Shown here: one piece after another, positions 26,060-35,449 of the stretch
Layout: each line of letters opens with the position of its first letter
Position numbering within the stretch: the stretch's first letter is position 1
Assembly (NCBI RefSeq): GCF_002160495.1
Contig: NZ_NFKR01000009.1
Coordinates: 1-64,000, forward strand
Length of the DNA: 64,000 nucleotides
From: Erysipelatoclostridium sp. An173
GTDB lineage: Bacteria; Bacillota_I; Bacilli_A; Erysipelotrichales; Coprobacillaceae
Reading direction: 5' to 3'
Made by a program: the position numbers and the translations under genes
Notes under the pieces: model-generated
The model's input: only the letters and a program-made list of their open reading frames with translations
The model's database searches: none
Told to the model about the DNA's origin: nothing

Positions 26060-26548
26060 ATGGATAATATTTTTGCTGTTTTACCTATTTTGGTATTCTT
26101 GGCACTACTATGGTTTACTTATACTAATATCTCATACGCAGTTACTTTGTATCGGGCCAAGAAAAATGATCATACATTATCTTTGTGTCTAAGTGATACT
26201 GGTAAATACTTTTATATAGCGTTATTGATCTTATATTTGATTTTATTTGTAACTTGCGTTTCTTTAATGGTGTTAGCTATTCTTAATGATATCAATGATC
26301 TTTATGCACCATTAAATATTTTAACAATCGGAACAATTATTTTCTGTTATTTGTTTCAACAAATTATCTTTGTTGGACAACGTCAAATGATGATTGGACG
26401 CGTAAAACTTGATTACCGTCGTATCAAAAGAGTTACTTATCCTAAAGAAACAAAATTACGTTTTATTTATGGACAAAAATCATATGAAACAAATATACGC
26501 TTTGTTGATGATTTTAAATTAAAAAAAGCATTACAAAAAACACGTTAA
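26060..26548 (+). CDS. Integral membrane protein, unknown function
   Basis: 162 residues with three membrane segments (about 5-25, 48-72, 85-105) and a basic soluble C-terminus (VKLDYRRIKRVTYPKETKLRFIYGQKSYE) reminiscent of small bPH-like domains. SD GAAGGAG precedes the ATG. Terminated by the hairpin at 26547. Confidence 0.65.
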   Translation: MDNIFAVLPILVFLALLWFTYTNISYAVTLYRAKKNDHTLSLCLSDTGKYFYIALLILYLILFVTCVSLMVLAILNDINDLYAPLNILTIGTIIFCYLFQQIIFVGQRQMMIGRVKLDYRRIKRVTYPKETKLRFIYGQKSYETNIRFVDDFKLKKALQKTR

Positions 26549-26573
26549 GGGATACATTAAGTATCCCTTTTAT
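26547..26573 (+). terminator. Terminator between convergent genes
   Basis: AAGGGATAC-ATTAA-GTATCCCTT followed by TTAT on the plus strand; the stem overlaps the 3' end of the convergent LTA-synthase-like gene. Confidence 0.75.
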
Positions 26574-28095
26574 AATTCTTTTGGCGTTCATGCCATTTTC
26601 TTTTTTTAATAACATCTTTTTGTTCACCAGCTAAATAACAGCGGTATAACTCCGAACGTTTCTTTACTTCCTGATTGATCTTTTTAAAACCAAATCTTTC
26701 AATTAAAGTTTTTTTACCAGAGAATAAATTCACGCCTAAACCTAATTGATCACCATCAATTTTTGCTCCTAACGCTGCTAACATCGTTGGATATAAATCA
26801 ATAACTGAAAATTTTCTATTTTTACAATATTCACTTGAAATCGGACTATTAATAATACAATTATAAGGTGTTCTAATATAGTCATGATCTAAATGTTTAA
26901 AAAACTTTTCAGACATACTATTATGATCACCAGTAATTACAATCGTTGTATTTTCATACCAGCTTTGTTTTTTACACCAATTAATAAATTCATTAACCTG
27001 CTTAGATTGACAAGCAATTACATTAGCATATTGATTATCATATTTATGCTCACAACAATCACAAACATATCCATCTGGTGTATGAGTATCAATAGTTTCA
27101 ATTACAAAATTAAATGGTTTATCACCAGCTGCTAATTTAGTTATATCTTCTTTAGCAAATTTGAATAGTTTTTGATCTTCATAACCCCAAAAAACAAAAT
27201 AATCACTGCTAATTCGTTTCTCTTTAATCGCAGTATTATAATCAGATATAATATAATTACCATGCTGCTTATAAAAATTCGATGTACAGGCAAAGTTACT
27301 ATCAGAACCCATTATTACTTCATTAACATACCCATTCTTTTCTAGTACTTCTCCAATAGTATAAACACCACTTAAAAAACTAGAATCGTTATCATATGAT
27401 TTAGCAGTAATCGGCAATAATAATGGTATTCCGGATTCTTGTGCTACCATTGATGCAATAGTCCATTGAGTACCCTCTAATGTATAACTTCCACCTAGTT
27501 TATCTTGATGTGAGAAATTAATGTTATTGTTTGCTAAAACCTCTAATTCTGGCATATAAGATTCTTTTTGAGCACCGCCAGATTCTTTAGACATATATGA
27601 TGTTTCTACTGATTCTAAATATAAATGAATTAAATTTCTTTTTTTATCAGGAAATGTAATATTTACATATCTAGGATCAACATAGTATTTCTCATATAAA
27701 TCACTCTTTTTGACCATATCAAACACATAGCTAATAATTTGATAATTATAAATCGCATAAAATAAAGCTAAAACAACAGCAAAAATCCCAATCGTAATTA
27801 GATTTTCATGAAGATATAAATTTAATCCTTCAATCGGCAAACGAAAAAGTGTCCAGCCAATAGCAAAAGTTATTACAAGGCTGCCAGGAACAGTATGAAT
27901 AAACCAATCTGCATAAATTCCATCATCAGTACCATCCATCGGGACTTTAGCATGAAAAATCATTTGATTTAATGTTTTAACCGAAAAAGTAAGATTTCCC
28001 CATCTTATCGAAGCAATAATCAATACCGCTAAAAATAGCAATATTGCTCCTACTGTCTCTTCAACAGTAACTAATTCTAATAATCTTTTTAACAT
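26557..28095 (-). CDS. LTA-synthase-like / phosphoglycerol transferase (sulfatase fold)
   Basis: 512 residues. Three to four N-terminal membrane helices precede an extracellular alkaline-phosphatase-like domain. Key residues of the family are visible: metal-binding Glu in LIHLYLESVETS, the nucleophile Thr in SYTLEGTQWTIASM, and the metal sites VITGDHNSMSEKF. An unusual CDCCEHKYDN cysteine cluster lies around residue 347. It resembles the MdoB/LtaS group that transfers glycerol phosphate to lipids or glycans; the product cannot be specified. Confidence 0.85.
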   Translation of the reverse strand: MLKRLLELVTVEETVGAILLFLAVLIIASIRWGNLTFSVKTLNQMIFHAKVPMDGTDDGIYADWFIHTVPGSLVITFAIGWTLFRLPIEGLNLYLHENLITIGIFAVVLALFYAIYNYQIISYVFDMVKKSDLYEKYYVDPRYVNITFPDKKRNLIHLYLESVETSYMSKESGGAQKESYMPELEVLANNNINFSHQDKLGGSYTLEGTQWTIASMVAQESGIPLLLPITAKSYDNDSSFLSGVYTIGEVLEKNGYVNEVIMGSDSNFACTSNFYKQHGNYIISDYNTAIKEKRISSDYFVFWGYEDQKLFKFAKEDITKLAAGDKPFNFVIETIDTHTPDGYVCDCCEHKYDNQYANVIACQSKQVNEFINWCKKQSWYENTTIVITGDHNSMSEKFFKHLDHDYIRTPYNCIINSPISSEYCKNRKFSVIDLYPTMLAALGAKIDGDQLGLGVNLFSGKKTLIERFGFKKINQEVKKRSELYRCYLAGEQKDVIKKRKWHERQKNYKRDT

Positions 28096-28222
28096 TTATA
28101 CCAGTCCTCTGCATTATTTCTACCCATTGTAACATAGCAATATGACGAAAACAAAATATATGTGTAAGATAACACACTTTAACATAATTCATACTATTCG
28201 CGAAATATTAACTGAATATAAA

Positions 28223-28244
28223 CAAAAAGGCACTTTCGTGCCAA
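28223..28244 (-). terminator. Terminator of the dusB-folD-DUF951 operon
   Basis: TTGGCAC-GAAA-GTGCC followed by TTTTT on the minus strand. Confidence 0.88.
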
Positions 28245-28298
28245 TAAACGTCTATAATATTATCTAAATCATCATCAATAATTTCATCCTCATCCATA

Positions 28299-28481
28299 TT
28301 ATTGACCAATTACTTTCTTTAATTTTTTTTCAAAATCACGACGTGATAACATTACTACCGCTCCACAACCTAAACATTTTATTTTAATATCAGCACCCAT
28401 TCTAATAATTTGCCATTGCATTGATTTTTTGCAAGGATGCGGCTTTTTCATTTCTACTATATCATTTAATTTATATTCCAT
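28299..28481 (-). CDS. DUF951 family protein
   Basis: 60 residues. DUF951 features are clear: DIVEMKKPHPCKKSMQWQIIRMGADIKIKCLGCG, with CxxC and an upstream Cys that could bind zinc. Function is unknown, but it is often encoded near ychF or ParB-type genes in Firmicutes. The ATG at 28481 follows GGTGG; a start at 28493 is also possible. It overlaps folD and ends the operon. Confidence 0.88.
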   Translation of the reverse strand: MEYKLNDIVEMKKPHPCKKSMQWQIIRMGADIKIKCLGCGAVVMLSRRDFEKKLKKVIGQ

Positions 28482-29331
28482 TTTTTCCACCATTCCTTAA
28501 ATAAAATGCTTCAATCGTATTTTTCATTAACATTGTAATCGTCATTGGTCCAATTCCACCAGGAACCGGTGTTATACCTTGAACAATATCTTTAACATCT
28601 TCAAAATCAACATCGCCACATAACCTATTATTTTCATCACGATTAATACCAACATCTAAGACAACAGCGCCATCTTTAACATATTCATGATTAAAATATT
28701 TAGCTTTGCCCACAGCTGCTATTAACACATCTGCTCGTTTACATACTTCTTTTAAGTTTTTAGTTTTACTATGAGCTATTGTTACCGTAGCGTTGTGATG
28801 TAAACAAAGTAAACTCACAGGTTTGCCTACAATATTACTTCGTCCAACAACAACAACTTCTTTACCGTCTAGATTATAATTAATTTCTTCTAACAAAACC
28901 ATCATTCCTTTTGGCGTACAAGGAACTAAACTATGCTTTCCTAAAAATAATTTAGATATGTTGATTGGATGAAAACCATCAACATCTTTATCAGGATCAA
29001 TAGCTTCAATAACTCGTTGTTCATCAATATGATCCGGTAATGGTAATTGGATTAAAATTCCATCAACACTATCATCACAATTTAATTTTTCAATTTCCAA
29101 CAACAATTCATCTTCACTAAAAGAACTATCATGTTTATACATTAACGAATCAATTCCGATATATTTACAAGCGCGTTCTTTATTTCTTACATAAGTTTGA
29201 CTAGCTTGATTATCCCCTATTAAAATAACTGCTAATTTAGGAACCCGTGAATATGTTTCCTTGATCTTGACTACTTCATCTTTTAATTTTTCTTTAATAT
29301 TTGCTGAAATTTCTTTCCCATCAATAATCAT
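28471..29331 (-). CDS. folD: Methylenetetrahydrofolate dehydrogenase / cyclohydrolase
   Basis: 286 residues, typical FolD. Interconverts 5,10-methylene-, methenyl- and 10-formyl-THF in the cytoplasm. The catalytic Lys lies in QTYVRNKERAC (YxxxK), VDGILIQLPLP and the NADP-binding VVVGRSNIVGKP follow, and the C-terminal PGGIGPMT signature is intact. It lies between dusB and DUF951 in one operon. Confidence 0.97.
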   Translation of the reverse strand: MIIDGKEISANIKEKLKDEVVKIKETYSRVPKLAVILIGDNQASQTYVRNKERACKYIGIDSLMYKHDSSFSEDELLLEIEKLNCDDSVDGILIQLPLPDHIDEQRVIEAIDPDKDVDGFHPINISKLFLGKHSLVPCTPKGMMVLLEEINYNLDGKEVVVVGRSNIVGKPVSLLCLHHNATVTIAHSKTKNLKEVCKRADVLIAAVGKAKYFNHEYVKDGAVVLDVGINRDENNRLCGDVDFEDVKDIVQGITPVPGGIGPMTITMLMKNTIEAFYLRNGGKNGI

Positions 29332-29379
29332 ATGAATAACCCCCTTTGATTATTACTCACCATTATACCAAAATAACTA

Positions 29380-30360
29380 CTAGTTGCAAGTATCGAGATA
29401 TTCTTTATATTCTTTTAAAATATGTTCCAATTGTTCAAAAGTATCAATTTTTGATAATTCATTTTTTACACGTGCTGAAGATTTAAGACCTTTAATATAC
29501 CATGGAGCATGTCCTCTCATTTGAAACATCGCAATTTTTTCTGGTTCAATTTCCATTAAACGACGCCCATGAGCCAAACACTGGGCAATCTTTTCTTGAT
29601 AAGTTGGTTCTGGTAAAACTTCACCAGTTTTCAACGATTCTACTATTTGTTTAATCAGCCAAGGGTTCCCTAAAGCAGCTCTTCCTACCATGATTGCATC
29701 AACATTAGTTTGTGCAAACATTCTTTTTGCATCTTCAACACTGCGAATATCACCATTTCCAATTACAGGAATATTCACCGCTTCTTTTACTTGTCTAATA
29801 ATATCCCAATCTGCTTTACCTTCATACATTTGTGACCGAGTTCTACCATGAATCGCAATCGCACTAGCTCCAGCTTTTTCGATTAATTTTGCTACTTCAA
29901 CCGCATTAATATGATCATGATCAAATCCACTTCTTATTTTAACAGTAACTGGTTTAGAGACATTTTCAACGATTCCTTTTACAATTTCATATATTTTATC
30001 TGGATATAATAACAGTTTACTTCCAGCATCTGCCTTTAATACTTTATTAACTGGGCAACCCATATTAATATCAATAATATCACAATTAGAATGTTCATCA
30101 ATAAATTTAGCAGCTTGAACCATTGTTGCTACCTCACCACCAAATAATTGAATACTTACAGGATGTTCATTTTCATCAATTTGTAACATCTCAATTGTTT
30201 TAGTATTCCCATAACATAATGCTTTATCACTGACCATTTCAGAATAAACTAATCCTGCACCAAACTCTTTAATAATACGTCGAAAAGCCATATTTGTAAT
30301 TCCAGCCATTGGTGCCATAACGACAGGATTTTCGATTTCTATATTTCCTATTTTAAACAT
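29380..30360 (-). CDS. dusB: tRNA-dihydrouridine synthase (DusB-like)
   Basis: 326 residues. FMN-dependent reduction of uridines in tRNA D-loops. Family motifs: [34 protein letters not shown] with the catalytic Cys, [22 protein letters not shown], and [11 protein letters not shown]. In Bacillus a dus gene also lies in the hslO-folate neighbourhood, consistent with conserved synteny here. The mRNA appears to start at a structured 5' element (30450-30501). Confidence 0.95.
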   Translation of the reverse strand: MFKIGNIEIENPVVMAPMAGITNMAFRRIIKEFGAGLVYSEMVSDKALCYGNTKTIEMLQIDENEHPVSIQLFGGEVATMVQAAKFIDEHSNCDIIDINMGCPVNKVLKADAGSKLLLYPDKIYEIVKGIVENVSKPVTVKIRSGFDHDHINAVEVAKLIEKAGASAIAIHGRTRSQMYEGKADWDIIRQVKEAVNIPVIGNGDIRSVEDAKRMFAQTNVDAIMVGRAALGNPWLIKQIVESLKTGEVLPEPTYQEKIAQCLAHGRRLMEIEPEKIAMFQMRGHAPWYIKGLKSSARVKNELSKIDTFEQLEHILKEYKEYLDTCN

Positions 30361-30449
30361 TTCTCCACCTCAACGGTTATCTTAACAATATTTGAAAGAA
30401 AAATAAATATAAATGTATAAAATATTTATCTTTAACCATAATATCAATA

Positions 30450-30501
30450 GGTAACTTACTTTCCCCGCTATTTTCCTCCCCAAAAATAGATGTAAGTTAT
30501 C
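30450..30501 (-). ncRNA. Candidate structured 5' leader of dusB mRNA
   Basis: Outer stem TAACTTAC / GTAAGTTA (30492-30499 with 30452-30459) encloses an inner 7-bp hairpin CTATTTT / AAAATAG with a G-rich loop (TGGGGAGG) and an asymmetric CGGGGAAA bulge on the minus strand. The predicted transcription start from the promoter at 30508-30536 falls exactly at its 5' edge. About 90 bases separate it from the dusB start. No known riboswitch family recognised. Confidence 0.5.
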
Positions 30502-30507
30502 TAGTTA

Positions 30508-30536
30508 GTTATATTCCTAAATATGTTGGTTTTCAA
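30508..30536 (-). promoter_or_regulatory. Promoter of the dusB-folD operon
   Basis: Minus strand TTGAAA (30536-30531), 17-base spacer, TATAAC (30513-30508). Confidence 0.7.
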
Positions 30537-30540
30537 CAAT

Positions 30541-30572
30541 TAAAAAGAAAGGCTTCCCCCGCCTTTCTTTTT
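30541..30572 (-). terminator. Terminator of the zinc-ribbon DUF1307-like gene
   Basis: AAAGAAAGGC / GCCTTTCTTT stem followed by TT-AATT on the minus strand, immediately after the stop. Confidence 0.88.
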
Positions 30573-30573
30573 A

Positions 30574-31245
30574 TTATTGTTTTTTACATACAAGACCACT
30601 ATTTTCCTGTTGTTTTATTGTTTCATCTAATGAAACATAAACAATCTTTTTACTTTCATCAGTTGATGTAAGAACACCCGCTGCAAGTAGTTCATCAAAA
30701 TCTGCTTTATCATAATCAATTTCTACATTCATTGTAATTATAGTCCCATTAACATCCCAAGATGCACTAGCTCCTTGCAATGAATTATAATCGACATTAA
30801 TTGATTTCAATTGAGATAGCCAATAATCAATTGAATATTGATCACTTACATAATTAGTTACATCATAAACAACTTCTGCTTTCATAACATTTACTTTATC
30901 ATTAGTTGCCTCAATAGTTGTCGTATTAGTAGTTATTTCATCAAGATTCCCTTGGCAGATAACTAAACTTTCGTCTTCGTCATCTGATTTACTATCATCT
31001 TTGTCATTATCTTCTTCTTGATTAGATACAACTTCTTTATTATTAGCTTTATCTTCATCATTATTATTGTTCATTAAAAAAAAGCCAATTCCACCAGCAC
31101 AAATTACAACAACAATAGCTGCAATTATTAATTTCATTTTATTATTAGGCTTTTTATTAGGTTCAATTTCGACTTTAGCGCCACAATTAGCGCAAAACAA
31201 GTCATTTTCAGATACCTCAAAACCACACTTTTTACATTTCATCAT
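30574..31245 (-). CDS. Zinc-ribbon membrane protein with DUF1307-like extracellular domain
   Basis: 223 residues. An N-terminal zinc ribbon (CKKCGFEVSENDLFCANCGAK), one membrane helix (about 40-58), an acidic Asn/Asp-rich linker, then a C-terminal domain (about 95-223) very like the whole mature part of the next gene's product (CQGNLDEITTNTTTIEA, AEVVYDVTNYVSD). The domain resembles YehR/DUF1307 lipoproteins, whose role is unknown. ATG at 31245 follows GGAG. It and the neighbour are clear paralogues. Confidence 0.8.
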   Translation of the reverse strand: MMKCKKCGFEVSENDLFCANCGAKVEIEPNKKPNNKMKLIIAAIVVVICAGGIGFFLMNNNNDEDKANNKEVVSNQEEDNDKDDSKSDDEDESLVICQGNLDEITTNTTTIEATNDKVNVMKAEVVYDVTNYVSDQYSIDYWLSQLKSINVDYNSLQGASASWDVNGTIITMNVEIDYDKADFDELLAAGVLTSTDESKKIVYVSLDETIKQQENSGLVCKKQ

Positions 31246-31257
31246 CAATACTCCTTT

Positions 31258-31289
31258 TACAAAAAGAGAAAGACCGTGCTTTCTCTTTT
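31258..31289 (-). terminator. Terminator of the DUF1307-like lipoprotein gene
   Basis: AAAAGAGAAAG / CTTTCTCTTTT stem with T run on the minus strand. Confidence 0.85.
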
Positions 31290-31304
31290 ATATTATTATA
31301 TTTT

Positions 31305-31766
31305 TTATTGTTCTTTACATGTAAGTCCTGCATTTTCTTGTTCTTTAATTGTTTGTTCAAGTGAAATATATGTTATCTCATCTTCCCCACCACTTGTAGT
31401 AATTACACCAGCATCTGCTAATTGATCAAAATCTGCTTTAGTATAATCAATTTCAACGTTTAAAGTAATGATAGTATCATCAACATCCCATTTAGCAGTT
31501 ACACCATCTAACGAGTCATAATCAACGTTAATAGATTTTAGCTGTGATTCCCAATATTCAATAGGAAATGTATCTGTTACATAACCAGTAACATCATATA
31601 CAACTTCTGCTCTCATAATTTCTACTTGATCGTCACTAGATTCAATCGTTGTTGTATTAGTAGTCAATTCATCGATATTCCCTTTACAAACAGTAGTAGT
31701 TTTTTCACTGCCACCACATCCAGTAATCATAGTAGCAAATAAAAATACAAAAAATAACTTTTTCAT
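31305..31766 (-). CDS. DUF1307-like (YehR family) lipoprotein
   Basis: 153 residues. Lipoprotein signal MKKLFFVFLFATMITGC with lipobox ITGC. The mature part matches the YehR/DUF1307 pattern (TTTVCKGNIDELTTNTTTIESS, MRAEVVYDVTGYVTD, YWESQLKSINVDYDSLDGV). It is a close paralogue of the C-terminal domain of the downstream zinc-ribbon protein, but membrane-tethered through lipid rather than a helix. Confidence 0.85.
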   Translation of the reverse strand: MKKLFFVFLFATMITGCGGSEKTTTVCKGNIDELTTNTTTIESSDDQVEIMRAEVVYDVTGYVTDTFPIEYWESQLKSINVDYDSLDGVTAKWDVDDTIITLNVEIDYTKADFDQLADAGVITTSGGEDEITYISLEQTIKEQENAGLTCKEQ

Positions 31767-31898
31767 TCTTTTCCCTCATTTCTTATGTGTTATATTATAC
31801 TTTAATAATAACATTTTTTTACATTAAATAATATACTTTTACCATTATTTAACGATTTTTTAACGCAAATAATCACAGATTTATTTGATTTATAATAC

Positions 31899-31925
31899 AA
31901 AAAAGAAGGCACTTGCCTTCTTTTA
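31899..31925 (-). terminator. Terminator of hslO
   Basis: AAGAAGGCA / TGCCTTCTT stem followed by TTTT on the minus strand, overlapping the hslO stop. Confidence 0.88.
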
Positions 31926-32792
31926 AATCTTATTTAACAGTTCTTTTAATTCATTTTCACTAAAATCATATTTTGCATTACAAAATTGACAACATAACTG
32001 CGCCCCATGATCTTCATCAATCATTGCTTGTAATTCATCTTTACCAACTGCAATTAATGCTGATGCCATTTTTTCTTTAGAACAATCACATTCAAAGAAT
32101 AAATCCTGATGTTCTGTTATTTCAACATCACTAAACAATAATTTTAATATTTCTTCCGGTGTTTTTCCCTCATTAATTAATTTAGAAACAGGTGGACAGT
32201 TTTTCACCGCTTCTTCAATATATGCTATATCTTCTTCAGTTGCTTCTGGTAATAACTGAATAATAAAACCACCTGATGATAAAATTTCATTAGTATCATT
32301 AACTAAAACACCAACTGATACTACAGAAGGAGTTTGTTCACTTACAGCAAAATAATAACTAAAGTCATCACCAATTTCACCAGTTTGTAAAGGGACTGAG
32401 CCAGTAAAAGGTTCCTTTAATCCCATATCTCTAATAACTTGTAACGTTCCTTGATTTCCGACTGCTACTCCTACTGCAAGTTTTCCAGTATCATTATAAG
32501 TATAATGAACTTCTGGATTAGCAACAAATCCTTTAATTTTGCCATCACCTTTAGTAACACACATCATTGTTCCAATTGGTCCACCACCGTTGATAACAAC
32601 TGTCATTTTTTCTTCATTTTTATTCATTTTGGCCATCATTAAAGTTGCTGACATCATCCTTCCCATAGCAGCAGAAGCTGTTGGCCAAAAATTATGATGT
32701 TTTCTAGCTTCTTCAAGCAAATTTGTTGTTTGACAAGCAAACACACGACAATTTTTGCTATTAACAATTCCTCTAACTAAATAATCTTTCAT
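31923..32792 (-). CDS. hslO: Redox-regulated chaperone Hsp33
   Basis: 289 residues, full length. The four C-terminal zinc cysteines are present in CDC and CQFC (FFECDCSKEKM, LCCQFCNAKYDF), and the N-terminal region (NSKNCRVFACQTTNLLEEARKHH) is typical. Oxidation releases zinc and turns on holdase activity in the cytoplasm. It follows ftsH with one small ORF between, the order known from Bacillus (ftsH-coaX-hslO) but without coaX. Confidence 0.97.
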   Translation of the reverse strand: MKDYLVRGIVNSKNCRVFACQTTNLLEEARKHHNFWPTASAAMGRMMSATLMMAKMNKNEEKMTVVINGGGPIGTMMCVTKGDGKIKGFVANPEVHYTYNDTGKLAVGVAVGNQGTLQVIRDMGLKEPFTGSVPLQTGEIGDDFSYYFAVSEQTPSVVSVGVLVNDTNEILSSGGFIIQLLPEATEEDIAYIEEAVKNCPPVSKLINEGKTPEEILKLLFSDVEITEHQDLFFECDCSKEKMASALIAVGKDELQAMIDEDHGAQLCCQFCNAKYDFSENELKELLNKI

Positions 32793-32801
32793 ATTGTCTC
32801 C

Positions 32802-32891
32802 TTATAAAAATATCGCAACCGATGATAAAATCATCGGTATTAACATACATAAAATAATAAAATATATAAATATTTTTTTACGTCTGTTCAT
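32802..32891 (-). CDS. Possible 29-residue membrane peptide between ftsH and hslO
   Basis: An ATG preceded by AAGAGGTAATAATT encodes MNRRKKIFIYFIILCMLI followed by PMILSSVAIFL: a basic start and one membrane helix. The stop is nine bases before hslO, whose SD begins at once, so it would be co-translated with hslO. Against it, the ORF contains an inverted repeat (CCGATGAT / ATCATCGG) and is very short. A FtsH substrate or regulator is only a guess from position. Confidence 0.5.
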   Translation of the reverse strand: MNRRKKIFIYFIILCMLIPMILSSVAIFL

Positions 32892-32914
32892 TAATTATTA
32901 CCTCTTTTTAATAT

Positions 32915-32937
32915 GAAAAAAAGCGACTAGCGCTTTT
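32915..32937 (-). terminator. Terminator directly after ftsH
   Basis: AAAAGCG-CTAGT-CGCTTTT plus T run on the minus strand, starting at the ftsH stop codon. It may let only part of transcription into hslO. Confidence 0.8.
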
Positions 32938-34888
32938 ATTTCATATCATCTAATAAATCATCTACGTCATCAAATGAAGTTTGATTTGGTGAAGATGGTG
33001 TAACATTATCATCCACTTCAATATCATCACTACCATTATGACGATCTAACATTTTTCCTGTATTGAACAATGCTTCAATTTGTTCACCAGCTAAAGTTTC
33101 GTGTTCTAATAAAGCTTCAGCAATAATAGATAATTTATCTTTATTGGCTAAAATGATTTCTTTAGCTTTATCATAACATTCATCAATAATCTTACGAACT
33201 TGAACATCAATTTCATAAGCAATTTGTCCAGAATGTGAATTGTTATGTTGTGTATAATCACGACCTAAGAATACATTTCCTTGACCAGAATCATATTTAA
33301 TAGGTCCTAATTCTGACATACCTAATTCAGTAACCATTAATCTAGCAATTCTTGTTGCTTGTTCAATATCGTTATGCGCACCAGAACTTACATCACCAAA
33401 GAAAATTTCTTCAGCTACACGTCCACCCATAAAACCAGCAATATTAGCTTCTAATTGTGTTTTAGTTTGGAAATAAGTTTCTTCTTTAGGTGTCATCAAG
33501 TTATATCCACCCGCTTGACCACGAGGAATAATAGTTACTTTTTGTACTTTATTAGCATCTTCTAATGTTAAACCAATTACCGCATGACCTGCTTCATGGT
33601 AAGCTACCAAACGACGTTCTTTTTCTGTATACTTACGTGATTTTTTAGCTGGTCCACCCATAACACGGTCAACCGCCTCATCAATATCCGCCATTGAAAT
33701 GACTTTATGATTTTCACGTACTGCTAATAAAGCTGCTTCATTTAAAACATTTTCTAATTCAGCTCCAGAGAACCCTGGTGTTCTTTGAGCAATATTTTTA
33801 AAATCAACATCAGGTGCAAATTTTTTGTTACGAGCATGAACTTTTAAAATTTCAGCACGAGCATTTTTATCAGGATTTGCAACTTGAATTTGACGGTCAA
33901 AACGACCTGGACGTAACAGAGCTGGATCTAAAACATCAGCACGGTTAGTTGCCGCTAAAATGATAATTCCTTCATTTCCGCTAAATCCGTCCATTTCAAC
34001 TAATAACTGGTTAAGGGTTTGTTCTCTTTCGTCATGTCCTCCACCCATTCCAGTTCCTCTTTGACGTCCAACGGCATCAATTTCATCGATAAAGATAATA
34101 CATGGTGCCGTTTGTTTAGCTTTTTTAAACATGTCACGAACACGTCCAGCCCCAACACCGACAAACATTTCTACGAATTCAGAACCAGAAATTGAATAGA
34201 ATGGTACACTAGCTTCACCAGATACAGCTCTTGCTAATAATGTTTTACCTGTTCCTGGTGGCCCTACTAATAAAACACCCTTAGGAATTCTTGCTCCCAT
34301 TTGAGCAAATTTTTTCGGATTTTTCAAGAATTCAACCAATTCTTGTAATTCTTCTTTTTCCTCATCAGCTCCAGCTACATCACTGAAACGAGTTTTAGAA
34401 TTTTTTTCTAACTTAGCACGAGAATTTCCAAAGTCAAATGCTTTAGCATTTCCACCACCTTGTCCCATCATCTTGAAGATTAAATACATACCTCCAAGTA
34501 ATAAAACATAAGGTAAGATACTTAAAATTACTCGTAAAAACATTCCTTGATCATTAGCATCAACAACTGTAGTTTCAATATCCTTTTCACTCAATAATGA
34601 AGTTAATGATTGGATTTCAGTTTCAGTATTTGGAATCGTTGTTGTAAATTCAACAGTTTCTTTTTTACCATCTTTTTTAGTTTCATAAGAACCAGAAACA
34701 TCTACAACTAAAGATGATGGTACAATTTCGACTTCTTTAACGTCCTCATTTTGAATAACTTCCACGAATTCATTATATTTAATTTCTTGATTGTTACCTT
34801 GATTCATAAAAGTAACAAAACCGCCAATCAAACATAACACTACAATCCACGGAAGAATCGATTTTATTAATCCATTCTTTTTACTCAT
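32936..34888 (-). CDS. ftsH: ATP-dependent zinc metalloprotease FtsH
   Basis: 650 residues. Two membrane helices (about 10-28 and 125-145) flank an extracellular FtsH domain. The AAA module has Walker A GPPGTGKT, Walker [12 protein letters not shown] and [20 protein letters not shown]. The protease domain has the zinc motif HEAGH. A membrane-bound hexamer that degrades misfolded and regulatory proteins. In the conserved order tilS-hpt-ftsH. Confidence 0.98.
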   Translation of the reverse strand: MSKKNGLIKSILPWIVVLCLIGGFVTFMNQGNNQEIKYNEFVEVIQNEDVKEVEIVPSSLVVDVSGSYETKKDGKKETVEFTTTIPNTETEIQSLTSLLSEKDIETTVVDANDQGMFLRVILSILPYVLLLGGMYLIFKMMGQGGGNAKAFDFGNSRAKLEKNSKTRFSDVAGADEEKEELQELVEFLKNPKKFAQMGARIPKGVLLVGPPGTGKTLLARAVSGEASVPFYSISGSEFVEMFVGVGAGRVRDMFKKAKQTAPCIIFIDEIDAVGRQRGTGMGGGHDEREQTLNQLLVEMDGFSGNEGIIILAATNRADVLDPALLRPGRFDRQIQVANPDKNARAEILKVHARNKKFAPDVDFKNIAQRTPGFSGAELENVLNEAALLAVRENHKVISMADIDEAVDRVMGGPAKKSRKYTEKERRLVAYHEAGHAVIGLTLEDANKVQKVTIIPRGQAGGYNLMTPKEETYFQTKTQLEANIAGFMGGRVAEEIFFGDVSSGAHNDIEQATRIARLMVTELGMSELGPIKYDSGQGNVFLGRDYTQHNNSHSGQIAYEIDVQVRKIIDECYDKAKEIILANKDKLSIIAEALLEHETLAGEQIEALFNTGKMLDRHNGSDDIEVDDNVTPSSPNQTSFDDVDDLLDDMK

Positions 34889-34897
34889 ATACTCTCC

Positions 34898-35428
34898 TTA
34901 CTTATAGCATTCCTCTTTTAATATTCCAACATATGGTAATTGACGATATTTTTCATTAAAATCTAAACCATATCCAACTACAAATGCGTTAGGGATCTTA
35001 AACCCTGCATAATCAGCCTTCATGTTAAAAACACGTCCCTCTTCTTTATCTAACATGGTAACAATCTTAACACTATTGGCCTCACGCTTCAAGAGCATTT
35101 CTTTAACGTTGAATAATGTTTTACCTGTATCTAAAATATCTTCTACAATCAAGATATTTTTACCTCTAACATCTTCTTTTAAATCTTGTTTAACTACCAA
35201 TGTTTTTGACTCAACACCATCATAGCTGCTAACAGACATATAGTCAAAACGAACATCACAATCTAAATATTTTGATAGTTCAGCTAAAAAAGGAATTGAC
35301 CCCTTTAATAATCCTACCAGGATAACTTCTTTACCTTGGTAATCTTCATTAATTTGTTTTGCCAGTTCCTGGCATTTAGCACTAATTTCTTCGCCACTTA
35401 TTAATATTTCTTTTATATCCTTATGCAT
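34898..35428 (-). CDS. hpt: Hypoxanthine phosphoribosyltransferase
   Basis: 176 residues. Purine salvage, forming IMP or GMP from base and PRPP. The PRPP-binding motif ILIVEDILDTGKTL and the flexible loop region YMSVSSYDG are intact, as is the C-terminal FVVGYGLDFNEKYRQLPYVG. ATG at 35428 with AGGAG upstream; GTG at 35437 overlaps the SD. Directly between tilS and ftsH. Confidence 0.97.
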   Translation of the reverse strand: MHKDIKEILISGEEISAKCQELAKQINEDYQGKEVILVGLLKGSIPFLAELSKYLDCDVRFDYMSVSSYDGVESKTLVVKQDLKEDVRGKNILIVEDILDTGKTLFNVKEMLLKREANSVKIVTMLDKEEGRVFNMKADYAGFKIPNAFVVGYGLDFNEKYRQLPYVGILKEECYK

Positions 35429-35449
35429 CTTTTCCACTCCTAGTCATGT

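Noticed and set aside
28208-28297. 29-codon acidic ORF (MDEDEIIDDDLDNIIDV) after DUF951
   Set aside because: It begins within bases of the DUF951 stop with no SD and runs through the operon terminator.
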